Below, piece after piece: positions 1 through 8,683 of a DNA stretch of 64,000 nucleotides. A program made the translations under genes and the position numbers. Position 1 is the first letter of the stretch, and each line of letters begins with the position of its first letter. The notes under the pieces were generated by a model. That model had not been told where the DNA came from. It saw only the letters and a program-made list of their open reading frames with translations, and searched no databases. Source of the stretch: Salana multivorans (GTDB lineage: Bacteria > Actinomycetota > Actinomycetes > Actinomycetales > Beutenbergiaceae); NCBI RefSeq assembly GCF_003751805.1, contig NZ_RKHQ01000001.1, forward strand, positions 1,054,001-1,118,000, written 5' to 3'.

Positions 1-81
1 CTCGCCGCGTGCGCGCTGGTGCTGCTCGGCGGCGCGGCGACCCGCGTCGTCGCGCACCGGATGACGGCGCAGGCCGCCTGA
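1..81 (+). CDS. C-terminal tail of a membrane protein (partial)
   Basis: The window opens inside a reading frame that ends at a TGA at 79-81. Only 26 residues are visible. They begin with a hydrophobic stretch (LAACALVLLGG) and end in a short basic and polar tail, as in the last transmembrane helix of a permease. The next gene is convergent and ends 14 bases away. The family cannot be named from this fragment; an MFS or other multi-pass transporter is possible. Confidence 0.5.
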   Translation, partial: LAACALVLLGGAATRVVAHRMTAQAA

Positions 82-95
82 CCCGGGCGGTCGGG

Positions 96-1748
96 TCAGT
101 CCGACCCGACCGCCGACGCGGGGATCTCGTCGGGCCGGTAGCGCGGCAGGCGCGAGGCGGGGAGCGTCGCGAGGATGCTGATGCCGGCCAGGACGAGGAA
201 GCCGATCCGCAGGGTCCGCAGACGCTGCTCCTCGTTGAGGGCGACGGCCGCCTCGATCTGGTCGGGCGTGGCCGTCGTCTCCTCCAGCGCCGCGCGCAGG
301 TCATCGTTGCTCACGAAGTTGACGTTGTCCAGGTCGACCTGCGCGACCAGCTCCGCCGGCAGCTCGGGGTGCTCCTGCGTGGCCGCACCGATGCCGAGGC
401 TGAGCGTCGTGACGAGCATCGCGCCCATCACGGCCGTTCCGACGGCGGAGGCGAGGTTCTGCGTCGTCCCGCGGACCGAGCCGACGTCGCCCGCCAGCTC
501 CTTGGGCGCCGCGGTCACGAGGACGTTGAACACGAGCGTCACCAGCGCCCCCTGGCCGATGCCGAACACGACCAGCCCCGCGATCGTCGGGAGGGTCTCC
601 CAGTCGTTCGTCACGACGAAGGCCAGCCACACCAGCGCGACGGTCGTGAGGCCGAACGCGAACAGGGCGATGGCACGCGGGGAGAACCGGCCGTAGAAGC
701 GGACGATGAGCGTGGCCGTGATGAACACCGTCAGGTTGAACGGCATCATCGCCAGGGAGGTGTCGAAGGGCGTTCGTCCCTGCACGATCTGGATGTAGGT
801 CGGCACCGTGAAGTTGACCGCCGCCTCCATCGCCACGATGACGAACATGGCGTAGACGGCGGCGCGCTCCGTCGGGCGGCGCAGGACGCTGAGGTCGACC
901 AGCGGCACCCGTCCCTGCCGCGTCCGGCGGCGGGTCCAGAGGAAGAACGCCTGACCCAGCACGATCCCGACGACGACGAGGACGGGGGCCGGCGAGACCC
1001 CTGCGATGCTGAACGGCGCGCCCGGCTCGGCGAGCAGGATGCCCCAGCCGTTGAGGTTGTTGAAGCCGAGGGTCAGCAGCACGATCGCCGCGCCGATGAG
1101 CATCGAGGCGACGACGTCGATCGTGATGTCGGGGTTGCCCCGGTCCGAGCGCAGCTTGAAGCTGAGCACGAACACCACGACCGCGAGACCCAGCGTGATG
1201 AGGAAGATCGGCCGCCAGCCGACCAGCGTGCCGAGCGTGCCACCGATCAGGAAGGCGCTCATCCCGGAGAACGCCCGGGCCGAGCCGAGCGAGCCGACCG
1301 CCGTCGCTTGCTGACCACCCCGGTAGTTCTCGGCGATGAGGGCGACGAGGGCCGGGACGATGATGGCCGCGGCGGAGCCCGCGAGCGCCTGCCCCGCGAT
1401 GGCCCAGCCGATCGATCGGGCGAACACCATGAGGAGCGAGGACGCGGCGAAGACGACGAGGACGACGCGGAAGATGAGCACCCAGCCGACTCGCTGCCCG
1501 AGCTTCGCACCCGTCATGACGAGGGCGGCGACCGCCAGGCCGTAGACGACGATCGTCGAGCTGGCGACGGTCGGCGCGACGCCGAAGTCGGCGACCATCC
1601 CGCCGAGGGAGATCGGCAGGGCGGAGACGTTGAACGACATGAGGACCTGGGCGAGGAACAGGCCGATCATCGGCACCCAGGACCGGCGCTCGTCGGCCTC
1701 CGCGCCGTCAGCGGTGATCCCGGCGGCGGGGCGGGCGGTCTCAGACAT
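96..1748 (-). CDS. MFS exporter, DHA2 (EmrB/QacA-like) type
   Basis: A 550-residue multi-pass protein of the length usual for 14-helix drug:H+ antiporters of the DHA2 branch, which export amphipathic compounds across the cell membrane. Hydrophobic segments run almost continuously from residue 25 to the end, and FLAQVLMSFNVSALPIS is typical of the first helix of the family. The ATG at 1746-1748 was chosen because it overlaps the glutaminase stop by 8 bases (ATGTCTGA), which implies translational coupling. A longer frame exists upstream but would lie inside the glutaminase gene. The substrate is unknown. Confidence 0.85.
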   Translation of the reverse strand: MSETARPAAGITADGAEADERRSWVPMIGLFLAQVLMSFNVSALPISLGGMVADFGVAPTVASSTIVVYGLAVAALVMTGAKLGQRVGWVLIFRVVLVVFAASSLLMVFARSIGWAIAGQALAGSAAAIIVPALVALIAENYRGGQQATAVGSLGSARAFSGMSAFLIGGTLGTLVGWRPIFLITLGLAVVVFVLSFKLRSDRGNPDITIDVVASMLIGAAIVLLTLGFNNLNGWGILLAEPGAPFSIAGVSPAPVLVVVGIVLGQAFFLWTRRRTRQGRVPLVDLSVLRRPTERAAVYAMFVIVAMEAAVNFTVPTYIQIVQGRTPFDTSLAMMPFNLTVFITATLIVRFYGRFSPRAIALFAFGLTTVALVWLAFVVTNDWETLPTIAGLVVFGIGQGALVTLVFNVLVTAAPKELAGDVGSVRGTTQNLASAVGTAVMGAMLVTTLSLGIGAATQEHPELPAELVAQVDLDNVNFVSNDDLRAALEETTATPDQIEAAVALNEEQRLRTLRIGFLVLAGISILATLPASRLPRYRPDEIPASAVGSD

Positions 1749-2763
1749 GGGGGGTCTCCTGTTCGGACGCGGACCAGCGGGAGGAGGCGAAGAGGTTGAG
1801 CCCGAGGGCCCGGGACAGGTACGCGCAGGCCCGCTGGCCGCGAACGCTGTTGCCCGCGGCGTCGAGCCGGGGCGAGTAGGCACCGAGCGCGCCCTTGCCC
1901 GGCGCGACGGCGACGATCCCGCCGGAGACGCCGGACTTCGCCGGCAGCCCGATCTCGAACAGCCAGTCGCCGGAACGTTCGTAGAGACCGCACGAGGCGA
2001 GCACGGCCAGCGTGTCGCGGCAGACCTCGGCCGAGACGACCTGCTCGCCGGTCACGGGGTTCGTGCCGCCGTCGGCGAGCGTGGCGCCCATGACCGCGAG
2101 ATCGTGCGCGGTCACGGCCAGGGCGCACTGCCGGGTGTAGACGTCGACGGTCTCGAGCGGGTCGACGTCCAGCCGGTCGTAGCTCTGCAGCAGCTTGGCG
2201 ATGGCCCGGTTGCGCTGGTTCGTCTCCGCCTCCGAGACGTAGACGGTCTCGTCCAGCTCGAGATCCCGGCCCGCGAAGCGCGACAGCCCGTCCCGCACGC
2301 GCTCCCACCGCTCCTCGGCCGACGCGGCCGGAAGGAGCGCCGTCGTCGCGATGGCCCCGGCGTTGACCATCGGGTTCGACGGGCTGCCGGCGTTCAGCTC
2401 CAGCGCGATCACCGAGTTGAACGGTAGGCCGGTGTTGTTCACCCCCACCCGCTCGCGCACGGCCCGGTGCCCCAGCTCCTCGCACACGAGCGCGAGGACG
2501 AACGCCTTCGAGATCGACTGGATCGAGAACGCGACGTCGGTGTCGCCAGCCTCGTGGCGCTCGCCGTCCACGCCGACGACGGCGAGGCCGAACCGACGCG
2601 GGTCGGCCTCCGCCAGCACCGGGATGTAGTCGGCGACCGCGCCGTCGTCGACGCCGGCGTAGCGCTCGTGGGCCAGGCGGACGAGCTCGTCGACCGTCCG
2701 TCCGGGCGGCAGGGCGCCGGTCGACGCCCGCTGCGCGATGCTGAGCACGTCTTCGTCGAACAT
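1741..2763 (-). CDS. glsA: Glutaminase A
   Basis: A 340-residue serine-dependent beta-lactamase-fold glutaminase that hydrolyses L-glutamine to glutamate and ammonia in the cytoplasm. The catalytic Ser-x-x-Lys is visible as S83-I-S-K86 within FSIQSISKAF, and downstream blocks NNTGLPFNS, NPMVNAGAI and GLPAKSGVSGGI match the family. Length agrees with actinobacterial glutaminases of about 310-350 residues. It is the first gene of a two-gene unit with the downstream exporter, whose start overlaps the glutaminase stop. That pairing suggests a link between ammonia or glutamate production and export, but this is inference. Confidence 0.93.
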   Translation of the reverse strand: MFDEDVLSIAQRASTGALPPGRTVDELVRLAHERYAGVDDGAVADYIPVLAEADPRRFGLAVVGVDGERHEAGDTDVAFSIQSISKAFVLALVCEELGHRAVRERVGVNNTGLPFNSVIALELNAGSPSNPMVNAGAIATTALLPAASAEERWERVRDGLSRFAGRDLELDETVYVSEAETNQRNRAIAKLLQSYDRLDVDPLETVDVYTRQCALAVTAHDLAVMGATLADGGTNPVTGEQVVSAEVCRDTLAVLASCGLYERSGDWLFEIGLPAKSGVSGGIVAVAPGKGALGAYSPRLDAAGNSVRGQRACAYLSRALGLNLFASSRWSASEQETPHV

Positions 2764-2889
2764 GCGCCTTCTCGTTCCTCCGGCGCTCGTCCGGCGAGCG
2801 TCCGACTCCGTTGCCCCGACGCCGCGATCGTACGACCGGCGGCGCCTGCGCGCCCGTCGAACGGTGGTCAGCCGGGCGGCGGGCGCGGC

Positions 2890-3819
2890 TCAGCCGGTAC
2901 GCGTCTGCAGCAGCTCGTTGATCCGGGCCGTCAGCTCGTGGTCGACGGGCACGGCGACCCCGTCGACCGCGTTGACCGGGGCTGCGAGCCGCACGCTCGA
3001 CATGAGCCAGGCGGCGTCGGCCGCCGCGAGCTCGGGAACGCGCACGTCCCGCTCCTCGCCGCGCAGGCCGAGGTCGTCCAGCGACGCGAACAGGTCCTCC
3101 TGCGTCGTGCCGGGCAGCACCCCGACCTCCGGCGGCGGCGTCACGAGCGTGTCGCCGATGCGCAGCACGAGGGTCGACGTCGGCCCCTCGAGCAGGTAGC
3201 CGTCGGGTGTCGTGAACACGACGTCCTGCGCTCCGCGGCGCACCGCCTCCCGCACGGCCGCGCGGTTGACGGCGTAGGCGAGCGTCTTGGCCCCGGCCAG
3301 CAGCCACGGCGAGGTCGCCGGGACCGTCCTGGCGTAGCCGCGGTCGAGCAGCACGACCGCGATCCCCTCGGTCCGCGCGGCGGTGAAGTCGCCGGAGAGC
3401 GTCGCGTACGCCCAGCCGATCGGGCCGACGTCCGTCAGCTCCTCGTCGCCGCGCGACAGGCAGTACTTGACGTACGCCTCGGCCCCGGGCGGGAGGTCGA
3501 GCGCGGCGACGGCGGCGCGGGTGGCCGCCCGGTAGACGTCGAGGTCGGGCTCGGGCAGGTCGAGCATCGCGGCCGAGCGGGCGAACCGGTGCAGGTGCCG
3601 CTCCTCGGAGTGGATGACCCCGTCGCGGACCGTCGCGCTCTCGAAGATCCCGTCGCCCCTGGTCACCGCCAGGTCCGTCACCCGAAGCTGCGGGGAGCGC
3701 GCGGGGACCAGCCGGAACGCGGGGGGCGCCTCGGCCGAGGTCGCGTCCGCGGCGGACGAGCGGCAGGGGCGGTCGATCATCGCGAGGACGGCCGGCGGCG
3801 CGGCGAGGTCGTGAGCCAT
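2890..3819 (-). CDS. Class IV aminotransferase (4-amino-4-deoxychorismate lyase / BCAT-like)
   Basis: A PLP enzyme of fold type IV, about 309 residues. Visible blocks are VTRGDGIFESATVRDG near the N-terminus, AGAKTLAYAVNRAAVREA (containing the PLP lysine region), GYLLEGPTSTLVLRIG, and LPGTTQEDLF, which fit PabC/IlvE-type proteins. The likely activity is release of 4-aminobenzoate for folate synthesis, with D-amino-acid or branched-chain transamination as alternatives. The ATG at 3817-3819 was preferred over one 11 codons upstream because the upstream start leaves little room for the promoter of the divergent MFS gene. Confidence 0.8.
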   Translation of the reverse strand: MAHDLAAPPAVLAMIDRPCRSSAADATSAEAPPAFRLVPARSPQLRVTDLAVTRGDGIFESATVRDGVIHSEERHLHRFARSAAMLDLPEPDLDVYRAATRAAVAALDLPPGAEAYVKYCLSRGDEELTDVGPIGWAYATLSGDFTAARTEGIAVVLLDRGYARTVPATSPWLLAGAKTLAYAVNRAAVREAVRRGAQDVVFTTPDGYLLEGPTSTLVLRIGDTLVTPPPEVGVLPGTTQEDLFASLDDLGLRGEERDVRVPELAAADAAWLMSSVRLAAPVNAVDGVAVPVDHELTARINELLQTRTG

Positions 3820-3881
3820 CCCCCGAGCCTCACACATCCGGCGGCCGGACACGTGCGAGGACCAAGGAAGAATGGGGACCC

Positions 3882-5390
3882 GTGAGCACGACCGGCGCCG
3901 ACGACGCCCTTCCGACGCGCCGCCCCGGCGTGGCCCGCGGCGTCATGCGCTTCGCCGTCCGCAACCCGTACGTCGTGTGGCTCACCGGGTGCGGCGTCTA
4001 CGTCCTCGCGGTCGTGCACCGCGCCTCGCTCGGGGTCGCCGGGCCGGAGGCGGTCGAGCGCCTGCAGATCAGCTCGGCGCAGCTCGGCGCCTTCGTCATG
4101 CTCCAGCTCGGCGTCTACGCCGCGATGCAGATTCCCGCCGGGCTCGCGATCGACCGGTGGGGCGCCCGGCGCGTCCTGCTGCTCGCGACGCTCATCCTCG
4201 GCACGGCGCAGGTGACGTTCGCGCTCGCCACCACCTACCCCGTCGCCCTGCTCGCCCGGACCGTCCTCGGGGTCGGCGACGCCCTCGTGTTCATCTCCGT
4301 CATGCGTCTCGCGGCGACGTGGTTCCCGCGCTCGCGGTACGCCGTCATGGCGATGTGGACGGGGCTGCTCGGCATGCTCGGCAACCTCGCGGCGACGGTC
4401 CCGCTGACGCTCGCGCTCGACGAGTTCGGCTGGACGCGGACGTTCGCGGTGACGGGGGCGACCTCGCTCGTCTACGCCCTCCTCCTGCTGCGGCCGGCCG
4501 TCGCCGCGCCGTTCCGCGAGGTCGCGGCCGCTCCCGGCGGGGCCACTCCCGGCGGAGCCGGGGCCGAGCCCGACGGGGCGGGTGGCCAGCGGTCCGCCAC
4601 CCGCGAGCTCGCGCACACGATCGCGGAGACCTGGCGCGGGCACGAGCACGGCCGCGGCACCCAGGTCGGCTTCTGGGTGCACCAGGCGACCATGGCCTCC
4701 GGGATGGTCCTCGGCATGGTCTGGGGGTTCCCCTACCTGACCGAGGGGCTCGGCTACCCCGGCTCGCAGGCCGCCGCCATGGTCTCGGTGCTCGTCCTCG
4801 GCAACGTCGGGTTCAGCTTCCTCATCGGCCCGTTCGCCGGCCGCCGCCCCGGGTCGCGCGTCCCGCTGGCGATCGGGATCGGCCTCGCGATCGTCGCGGC
4901 GTGGGCCGTGCTGCTCGCCTGGCCGGGCGGCCGACCGCCCGTCGGCGTCGTCGTCGTGGCGTTCGTCGTCATGGCGGCCGGCGGCCCCGGGTCGCAGATC
5001 GGCTTCCACCTCGCTCGCGACTACAACCCGGCGCACCGCATCTCGACCGCGACGGGCCTGGTCAACGCCGGCGGGTTCTCCGGGACGATGCTCGGCGCCA
5101 TCAGCATCGGCGTCATCCTCGACCAGCTCTCCGGCACCGCCCAGCCGAGCCTGACCGACTACCGGATCGCGCTCTCCTCGATGGCGGTGCTCACCCTCGT
5201 CTCGACCGCCCTCGTCGTCGTCTCGACGCTCGGTCTGCGACGCAGCGTGCTCGAACGACTGGCGGACGGGCTGGAGGTCCGGGTGCCCGTCGTCGCGCAC
5301 TGGTGGGACCGCGCGGTCGACGCCGTCGAGACCATCGAGGCGCTCGACGAGGCCGCGACCGATCCCGTGGAGCGCGAGCGCCCGCGCTAG
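3882..5390 (+). CDS. MFS transporter (12-helix type)
   Basis: A 502-residue carrier with two halves of about six hydrophobic segments joined by a Pro/Gly/Ala-rich cytoplasmic linker near residues 205-245. The MFS loop 2-3 motif is visible as GLAIDRWGARRVLLLATL. It starts with GTG. The C-terminus carries a soluble tail of about 60 residues after the last helix. It is divergent from the aminotransferase, with 62 bases between the starts. No substrate can be assigned; the general look is of an organic-anion or sugar-acid porter. Confidence 0.8.
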   Translation: MSTTGADDALPTRRPGVARGVMRFAVRNPYVVWLTGCGVYVLAVVHRASLGVAGPEAVERLQISSAQLGAFVMLQLGVYAAMQIPAGLAIDRWGARRVLLLATLILGTAQVTFALATTYPVALLARTVLGVGDALVFISVMRLAATWFPRSRYAVMAMWTGLLGMLGNLAATVPLTLALDEFGWTRTFAVTGATSLVYALLLLRPAVAAPFREVAAAPGGATPGGAGAEPDGAGGQRSATRELAHTIAETWRGHEHGRGTQVGFWVHQATMASGMVLGMVWGFPYLTEGLGYPGSQAAAMVSVLVLGNVGFSFLIGPFAGRRPGSRVPLAIGIGLAIVAAWAVLLAWPGGRPPVGVVVVAFVVMAAGGPGSQIGFHLARDYNPAHRISTATGLVNAGGFSGTMLGAISIGVILDQLSGTAQPSLTDYRIALSSMAVLTLVSTALVVVSTLGLRRSVLERLADGLEVRVPVVAHWWDRAVDAVETIEALDEAATDPVERERPR

Positions 5391-5409
5391 GGCAGCACCC
5401 GGAAACACC

Positions 5410-5523
5410 TTGCCGGGTCGCGGCGCGGGCGCCTACGGTCGAGGGGTGCTGATCTGAGACCCCCGTCCCGGCTCGCCGCGCGGCTCCGCCCCGGCGCGCC
5501 CCCGCGCGACCCAAGGGTTCCTC
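5410..5523 (+). promoter_or_regulatory. Promoter and attenuator-like leader of the ABC-F gene
   Basis: A -35-like TTGCCG (5410-5415) and a -10-like TACGGT (5434-5439) are 18 bases apart. About seven bases after the -10 lies GTG CTG ATC TGA, a three-codon leader frame. Bases GAGACCC (5456-5462), beginning inside that stop codon, can pair with GGGT and CTC (5515-5518 and 5521-5523, two-base bulge) just before the ABC-F start. That would hide the AAGGG Shine-Dalgarno. A ribosome stalled on the leader would open this pairing. The arrangement resembles antibiotic-induced ribosome attenuation; it is inferred from sequence only. Confidence 0.5.
5446..5457 (+). CDS. Three-residue leader peptide (M-L-I)
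   Basis: GTG CTG ATC TGA starts at or within a base or two of the predicted transcription start, so it could be read as a leaderless message. It is far too short for gene prediction and is reported only because of its position between a good promoter match and a pairing that covers the ribosome-binding site of an ABC-F gene. Confidence 0.4.
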   Translation: MLI

Positions 5524-7257
5524 ATGTCCCAGCCAGCACCCCACCTCTCCCCCGCGCCCGGCACGTCCGGCGTCCAGCTCCGGCTCGACGGCGTGTCCGT
5601 CTCCTACGGCGAGCGCCGCGTGCTCACCGACGTCGACCTGGTGGTCTCGCCCGGCGAGCGCCTCGGCCTCATCGGCGAGAACGGCTCGGGCAAGTCGACG
5701 CTCCTGCGCGTCGCGGCCGGCCTCCTGACGCCGGACGCCGGAACCGCCACCGTGGCCGGCCCGGGCCCGGCCGCCCGCGTCGGGCTCCTCCACCAGGAGC
5801 CGCCGTTCCCCGCCGACGTCACGCTCGCCGAGGCGCTGGCCGGCGCGACCGCCGTCGTGCGCGACGCCGAGGCCGAGCTCGACGACGCGGCACGCGCACT
5901 GGCCGCCACCCCCGACGACGACGCGACGACCGCCCGGTACGCCGGCGCCCTGGAGCGCGCGGAGGCGCTCGACGTCTGGGGCCTCGCCGCGCGCGAGGCC
6001 GCGATGCTCGCCGGGCTCGGGCTGGCGGACATCGCCCCCGGCCGGCCCGTCTCGACGCTCTCGGGTGGCCAGCTCGCGCGGCTGTCGCTGGCCTGGCTGC
6101 TGCTGTCCCAGCCCGACGTCCTGCTCCTCGACGAGCCGACGAACCATCTCGACGACGACGCCGTCGCCCACCTGCGTTCCGTGCTGACCGCGTGGCGGGG
6201 TCCGGTCCTGCTCGCCTCGCACGACCGGGCGTTCCTCGACGAGGCCGTGACCGGTCTCGTCGACCTCGACCCGAGCGAGGTCCCGCACGCGGTGTCGGGA
6301 CCGCTGGTCGGGGACGGTGACGGCTCGGGGATCGGTCTGGTCCGGTTCACCGGCGGGTACACGGCCTACCTGGACGCGCGGCTCGACGCGCGCGAGCGGT
6401 GGGAGCGGCGCTACCGCGACGAGCAGGCCGAGCTGCGCCGTCTGCGCAGCAGCGTGCGCGAGCAGCAGACGGTCGGGCACGTCGGCCGGGCCCCGCGGAC
6501 GGAGGCCAACGCGTCGAAGAAGTTCTACTCGGACCGGAACGCCGCCGTCGTGTCCCGTCGCGTCAACGACGCCAGGACGCGGCTCGCCGAGCTCGAGGCG
6601 GCGCAGGTGCGCAAGCCCCCGGCGTGGCAGTGGTTCGCGGGGCTGGACGCGGCGGCTGACACCCGACGCGCGGGTCGCGGGTCCCGGTGGAGCGGACCCG
6701 TGCTCGTGGCGAGCGATGTCGCGGTCGCCGGCCGGCTGGCGTCCACCTCGCTCACGGTGAGCGCGGGTGAGCGGTGGCTCGTCACGGGACCGAACGGCTC
6801 CGGCAAGTCGACGCTCCTCGGCGTGCTCGCCGGCCGGCTGGCCCCGTCGGCCGGGTCGGTGCAGCACCCGCGGGCGCTGCGCGTCGGGCTGCTCACCCAG
6901 GAGGTCGACCTCGACGTGCTGCCCGGCACCACCGTGCGGGCGGCGTACGAGGAGCTGGTCGGCGCCGAGGTCGCCGCCCGGGTGCCCGTCGAGACGTTCG
7001 CGCTGCTCGCGGGCCGCGACCTGGAGCGGCCCGTCGGCGCGCTGTCGGTCGGTCAGCAGCGACGCCTCGCGCTCGCCGCCGTGCTCGCCGATCCGCCCGA
7101 CGTCCTGCTGCTCGACGAGCCGACCAACCACCTCTCGCTCCTGCTGCTCACACAGCTCGAGGCGTCGATCGACCGGTACCCCGGGGCCGTCGTGGTCGCG
7201 TCGCACGACCGCTGGCTGCGCCGGGACTGGGCCGGGCGGACGCTCCGGCTCGGCTGA
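5524..7257 (+). CDS. ABC-F family ATPase, probable ribosome-protection protein
   Basis: A 577-residue soluble protein with two ABC domains and no membrane segment. Domain 1 has Walker A GENGSGKST, signature LSGGQ and Walker B LLLDEPTNHLD. Domain 2 has GPNGSGKST, a variant signature LSVGQ, and LLLDEPTNHLS. Between them is a charged linker rich in Arg/Glu (about residues 290-375), the part that reaches toward the ribosomal peptidyl-transferase centre in antibiotic-resistance ABC-F proteins. Translation begins with ATG at 5524 after an AAGGG. The leader peptide in front supports a resistance role, by analogy with known macrolide, lincosamide and pleuromutilin ABC-F genes. Confidence 0.9.
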   Translation: MSQPAPHLSPAPGTSGVQLRLDGVSVSYGERRVLTDVDLVVSPGERLGLIGENGSGKSTLLRVAAGLLTPDAGTATVAGPGPAARVGLLHQEPPFPADVTLAEALAGATAVVRDAEAELDDAARALAATPDDDATTARYAGALERAEALDVWGLAAREAAMLAGLGLADIAPGRPVSTLSGGQLARLSLAWLLLSQPDVLLLDEPTNHLDDDAVAHLRSVLTAWRGPVLLASHDRAFLDEAVTGLVDLDPSEVPHAVSGPLVGDGDGSGIGLVRFTGGYTAYLDARLDARERWERRYRDEQAELRRLRSSVREQQTVGHVGRAPRTEANASKKFYSDRNAAVVSRRVNDARTRLAELEAAQVRKPPAWQWFAGLDAAADTRRAGRGSRWSGPVLVASDVAVAGRLASTSLTVSAGERWLVTGPNGSGKSTLLGVLAGRLAPSAGSVQHPRALRVGLLTQEVDLDVLPGTTVRAAYEELVGAEVAARVPVETFALLAGRDLERPVGALSVGQQRRLALAAVLADPPDVLLLDEPTNHLSLLLLTQLEASIDRYPGAVVVASHDRWLRRDWAGRTLRLG

Positions 7258-7288
7258 GCCGGAGGGGTTCGGCCGCGGGGCTCAGCCG
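7251..7288. terminator. Hairpin between convergent ABC-F and NUDIX genes
   Basis: CGGCTGAGCC (7251-7260) and GGCTCAGCCG (7279-7288) form a perfect 10-bp stem that contains the stop codons of both convergent genes. There is no U-tract, as is usual in high-GC actinobacteria. It could serve both directions. Confidence 0.5.
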
Positions 7289-7761
7289 CGCAGGGCCGCC
7301 TCGATCGCGTCGACGACCGGGACCTGACCCGCGACGAGGACGTCCCGGGCCCGGTCGAACCGGCAGAACTCGACCCGGTCGATCTCCGGGTAGGACTGGA
7401 CGCGACCCGACCGGGGCGGCCACTCCAGCTCGAAGGTGTTGGAGACGAAGTCCGCCTCGGCCCACGGCACCGGGTCGCGCTCGACGCCGAGGTAGACCCG
7501 CGCGACCTTGCCGCTCGTCACCCGGAAGTCGCCGAGGTCGGTCAGCACCCGGTCCTGCGGCCAGACGTACCCCGTCTCCTCCGCCAGCTCGCGTCGGGCG
7601 GCGGACGCCGGGTCCTCGTCATCGCCGTACAGCCCCTTGGGGATCGACCACGACCGCTCCCTGCGCGTCCACAGCGGGCCGCCCATGTGCCCGAGCAGGA
7701 CCTCGGGGCCGGCCTCGCGCAGGCGCACCACCGCGAGCGCCGCGCTCCTCACCGTTGCCAC
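7282..7761 (-). CDS. NUDIX hydrolase
   Basis: A 159-residue protein with a complete NUDIX box: G, then E, then REL-AEE-TG within GLYGDDEDPASAARRELA and the following EETGY. This motif binds divalent metal and hydrolyses nucleoside diphosphates linked to another group. The N-terminal block AALAVVRLRE and the SIPKG before the box are typical of small NUDIX proteins resembling diadenosine-polyphosphate hydrolases. A GTG at 7759-7761 was chosen because the open frame further upstream overlaps the neighbouring gene's C-terminus. The substrate is unknown. Confidence 0.88.
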   Translation of the reverse strand: MATVRSAALAVVRLREAGPEVLLGHMGGPLWTRRERSWSIPKGLYGDDEDPASAARRELAEETGYVWPQDRVLTDLGDFRVTSGKVARVYLGVERDPVPWAEADFVSNTFELEWPPRSGRVQSYPEIDRVEFCRFDRARDVLVAGQVPVVDAIEAALRG

Positions 7762-7793
7762 GCGCCCATCCTTCCCGATCGGTCCACCGGGGC

Positions 7794-8522
7794 TCAGCCG
7801 CGGCCGGTCGCCGAGGCGAAGCCGAGCCAGGTGTGCCGGTTGCGCCACCAGCACCAGCCGACCTTCGGCGCACCGCGCCGCTCGACGCCGTCGCGTCCGG
7901 TGCCCCCGCTGATCCACAGGGCCGGCGTCCGCGCGTCGAACGCGCCGCGCGGGCGCGGCTTGCGGGTCGCGAGGCACATGAAGCAGTGGTTGGGCTCGAG
8001 CCGGCTCGGGTCCTGCATCAGCCAGCCGATCCCCTCGTGCAGCGTCAGGGGCGTGCGACCTCGACCGGTCAGCTCCGCGAGCGCCTCCTCCGGCGACGCG
8101 CCCCGCAGGTCGTCGCCCCGGTCCGCGCCCCGGACGACGTAGAGCGCGCGGTCCGGCAGCTCGACGTCGGGCACGGTCCGGAAGTCCTCCAGGTCCGTCC
8201 AGTCGACGACGACGAAGCCCGGACGGCCGGCGCGCTCCAGCAGCGGGGCCAGCGCTCGCGCCGGGACGAGGTCGGGGTGGATGGCGAGGAGCAGGGGATC
8301 GTCCGCGCCCGGGACGTCGGACGCGCCGATCCCCTCGTCACCGACGACGGCCGCGACCGTCGAGCGCAGCTCCGCCTCGGGCACCCCCGCCAGGTCGGCG
8401 AGGCCGAGAGCGAGGAGCCGGTCGAGCTGGACGTCGAGCGCGGGCAGCGTCGTCGGGGTCGGCCGGGTGGGGGTCGGCTGGGCGGTCGTCGGCCGGGTCG
8501 TGCTCGTCTGGGTCGTGGTCAC
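7794..8522 (-). CDS. DUF5701-like protein of unknown function
   Basis: A soluble protein of about 242 residues that resembles the actinobacterial DUF5701 family. The first 30 residues are a Thr/Pro-rich low-complexity run from a GTG at 8520-8522. The body contains FVVVDWTDLEDF and, near the C-terminus, NHCFMCLATRKPRPR with a closely spaced Cys pair, then a Trp-rich GWCWWRNRHTWLGF. The Cys pair and aromatic cluster suggest a bound metal or a rigid fold, but no catalytic activity can be inferred. It lies just upstream of the NUDIX gene in the same direction. Confidence 0.6.
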   Translation of the reverse strand: MTTTQTSTTRPTTAQPTPTRPTPTTLPALDVQLDRLLALGLADLAGVPEAELRSTVAAVVGDEGIGASDVPGADDPLLLAIHPDLVPARALAPLLERAGRPGFVVVDWTDLEDFRTVPDVELPDRALYVVRGADRGDDLRGASPEEALAELTGRGRTPLTLHEGIGWLMQDPSRLEPNHCFMCLATRKPRPRGAFDARTPALWISGGTGRDGVERRGAPKVGWCWWRNRHTWLGFASATGRG

Positions 8523-8683
8523 GGGCGCTCCTCGCGTCGGGGGCCGGCGTCGCGCGCGCCGGACGGGTGACAACGCCGCGCGGCAGCTCCCTGTTCCCGG
8601 ACGCGACGGCACCCGACCGGCGCCGGGGCCGGACGTAGGACAATGGGGCGCAGTCCTCAGCACCCACCCCTCCGGAGCCACGC

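Noticed and set aside
9-1799. A 596-residue open frame on the plus strand opposite the DHA2 exporter
   Set aside because: It is Arg/Asp/Gly-rich with no hydrophobic core or motif, and it is explained by the high GC content opposite a real gene.
3777-5408. A 543-residue open frame on the minus strand across the MFS gene
   Set aside because: The translation is low-complexity Arg/Glu/Asp/Gly with no fold signals. The plus-strand frame has clear membrane helices.
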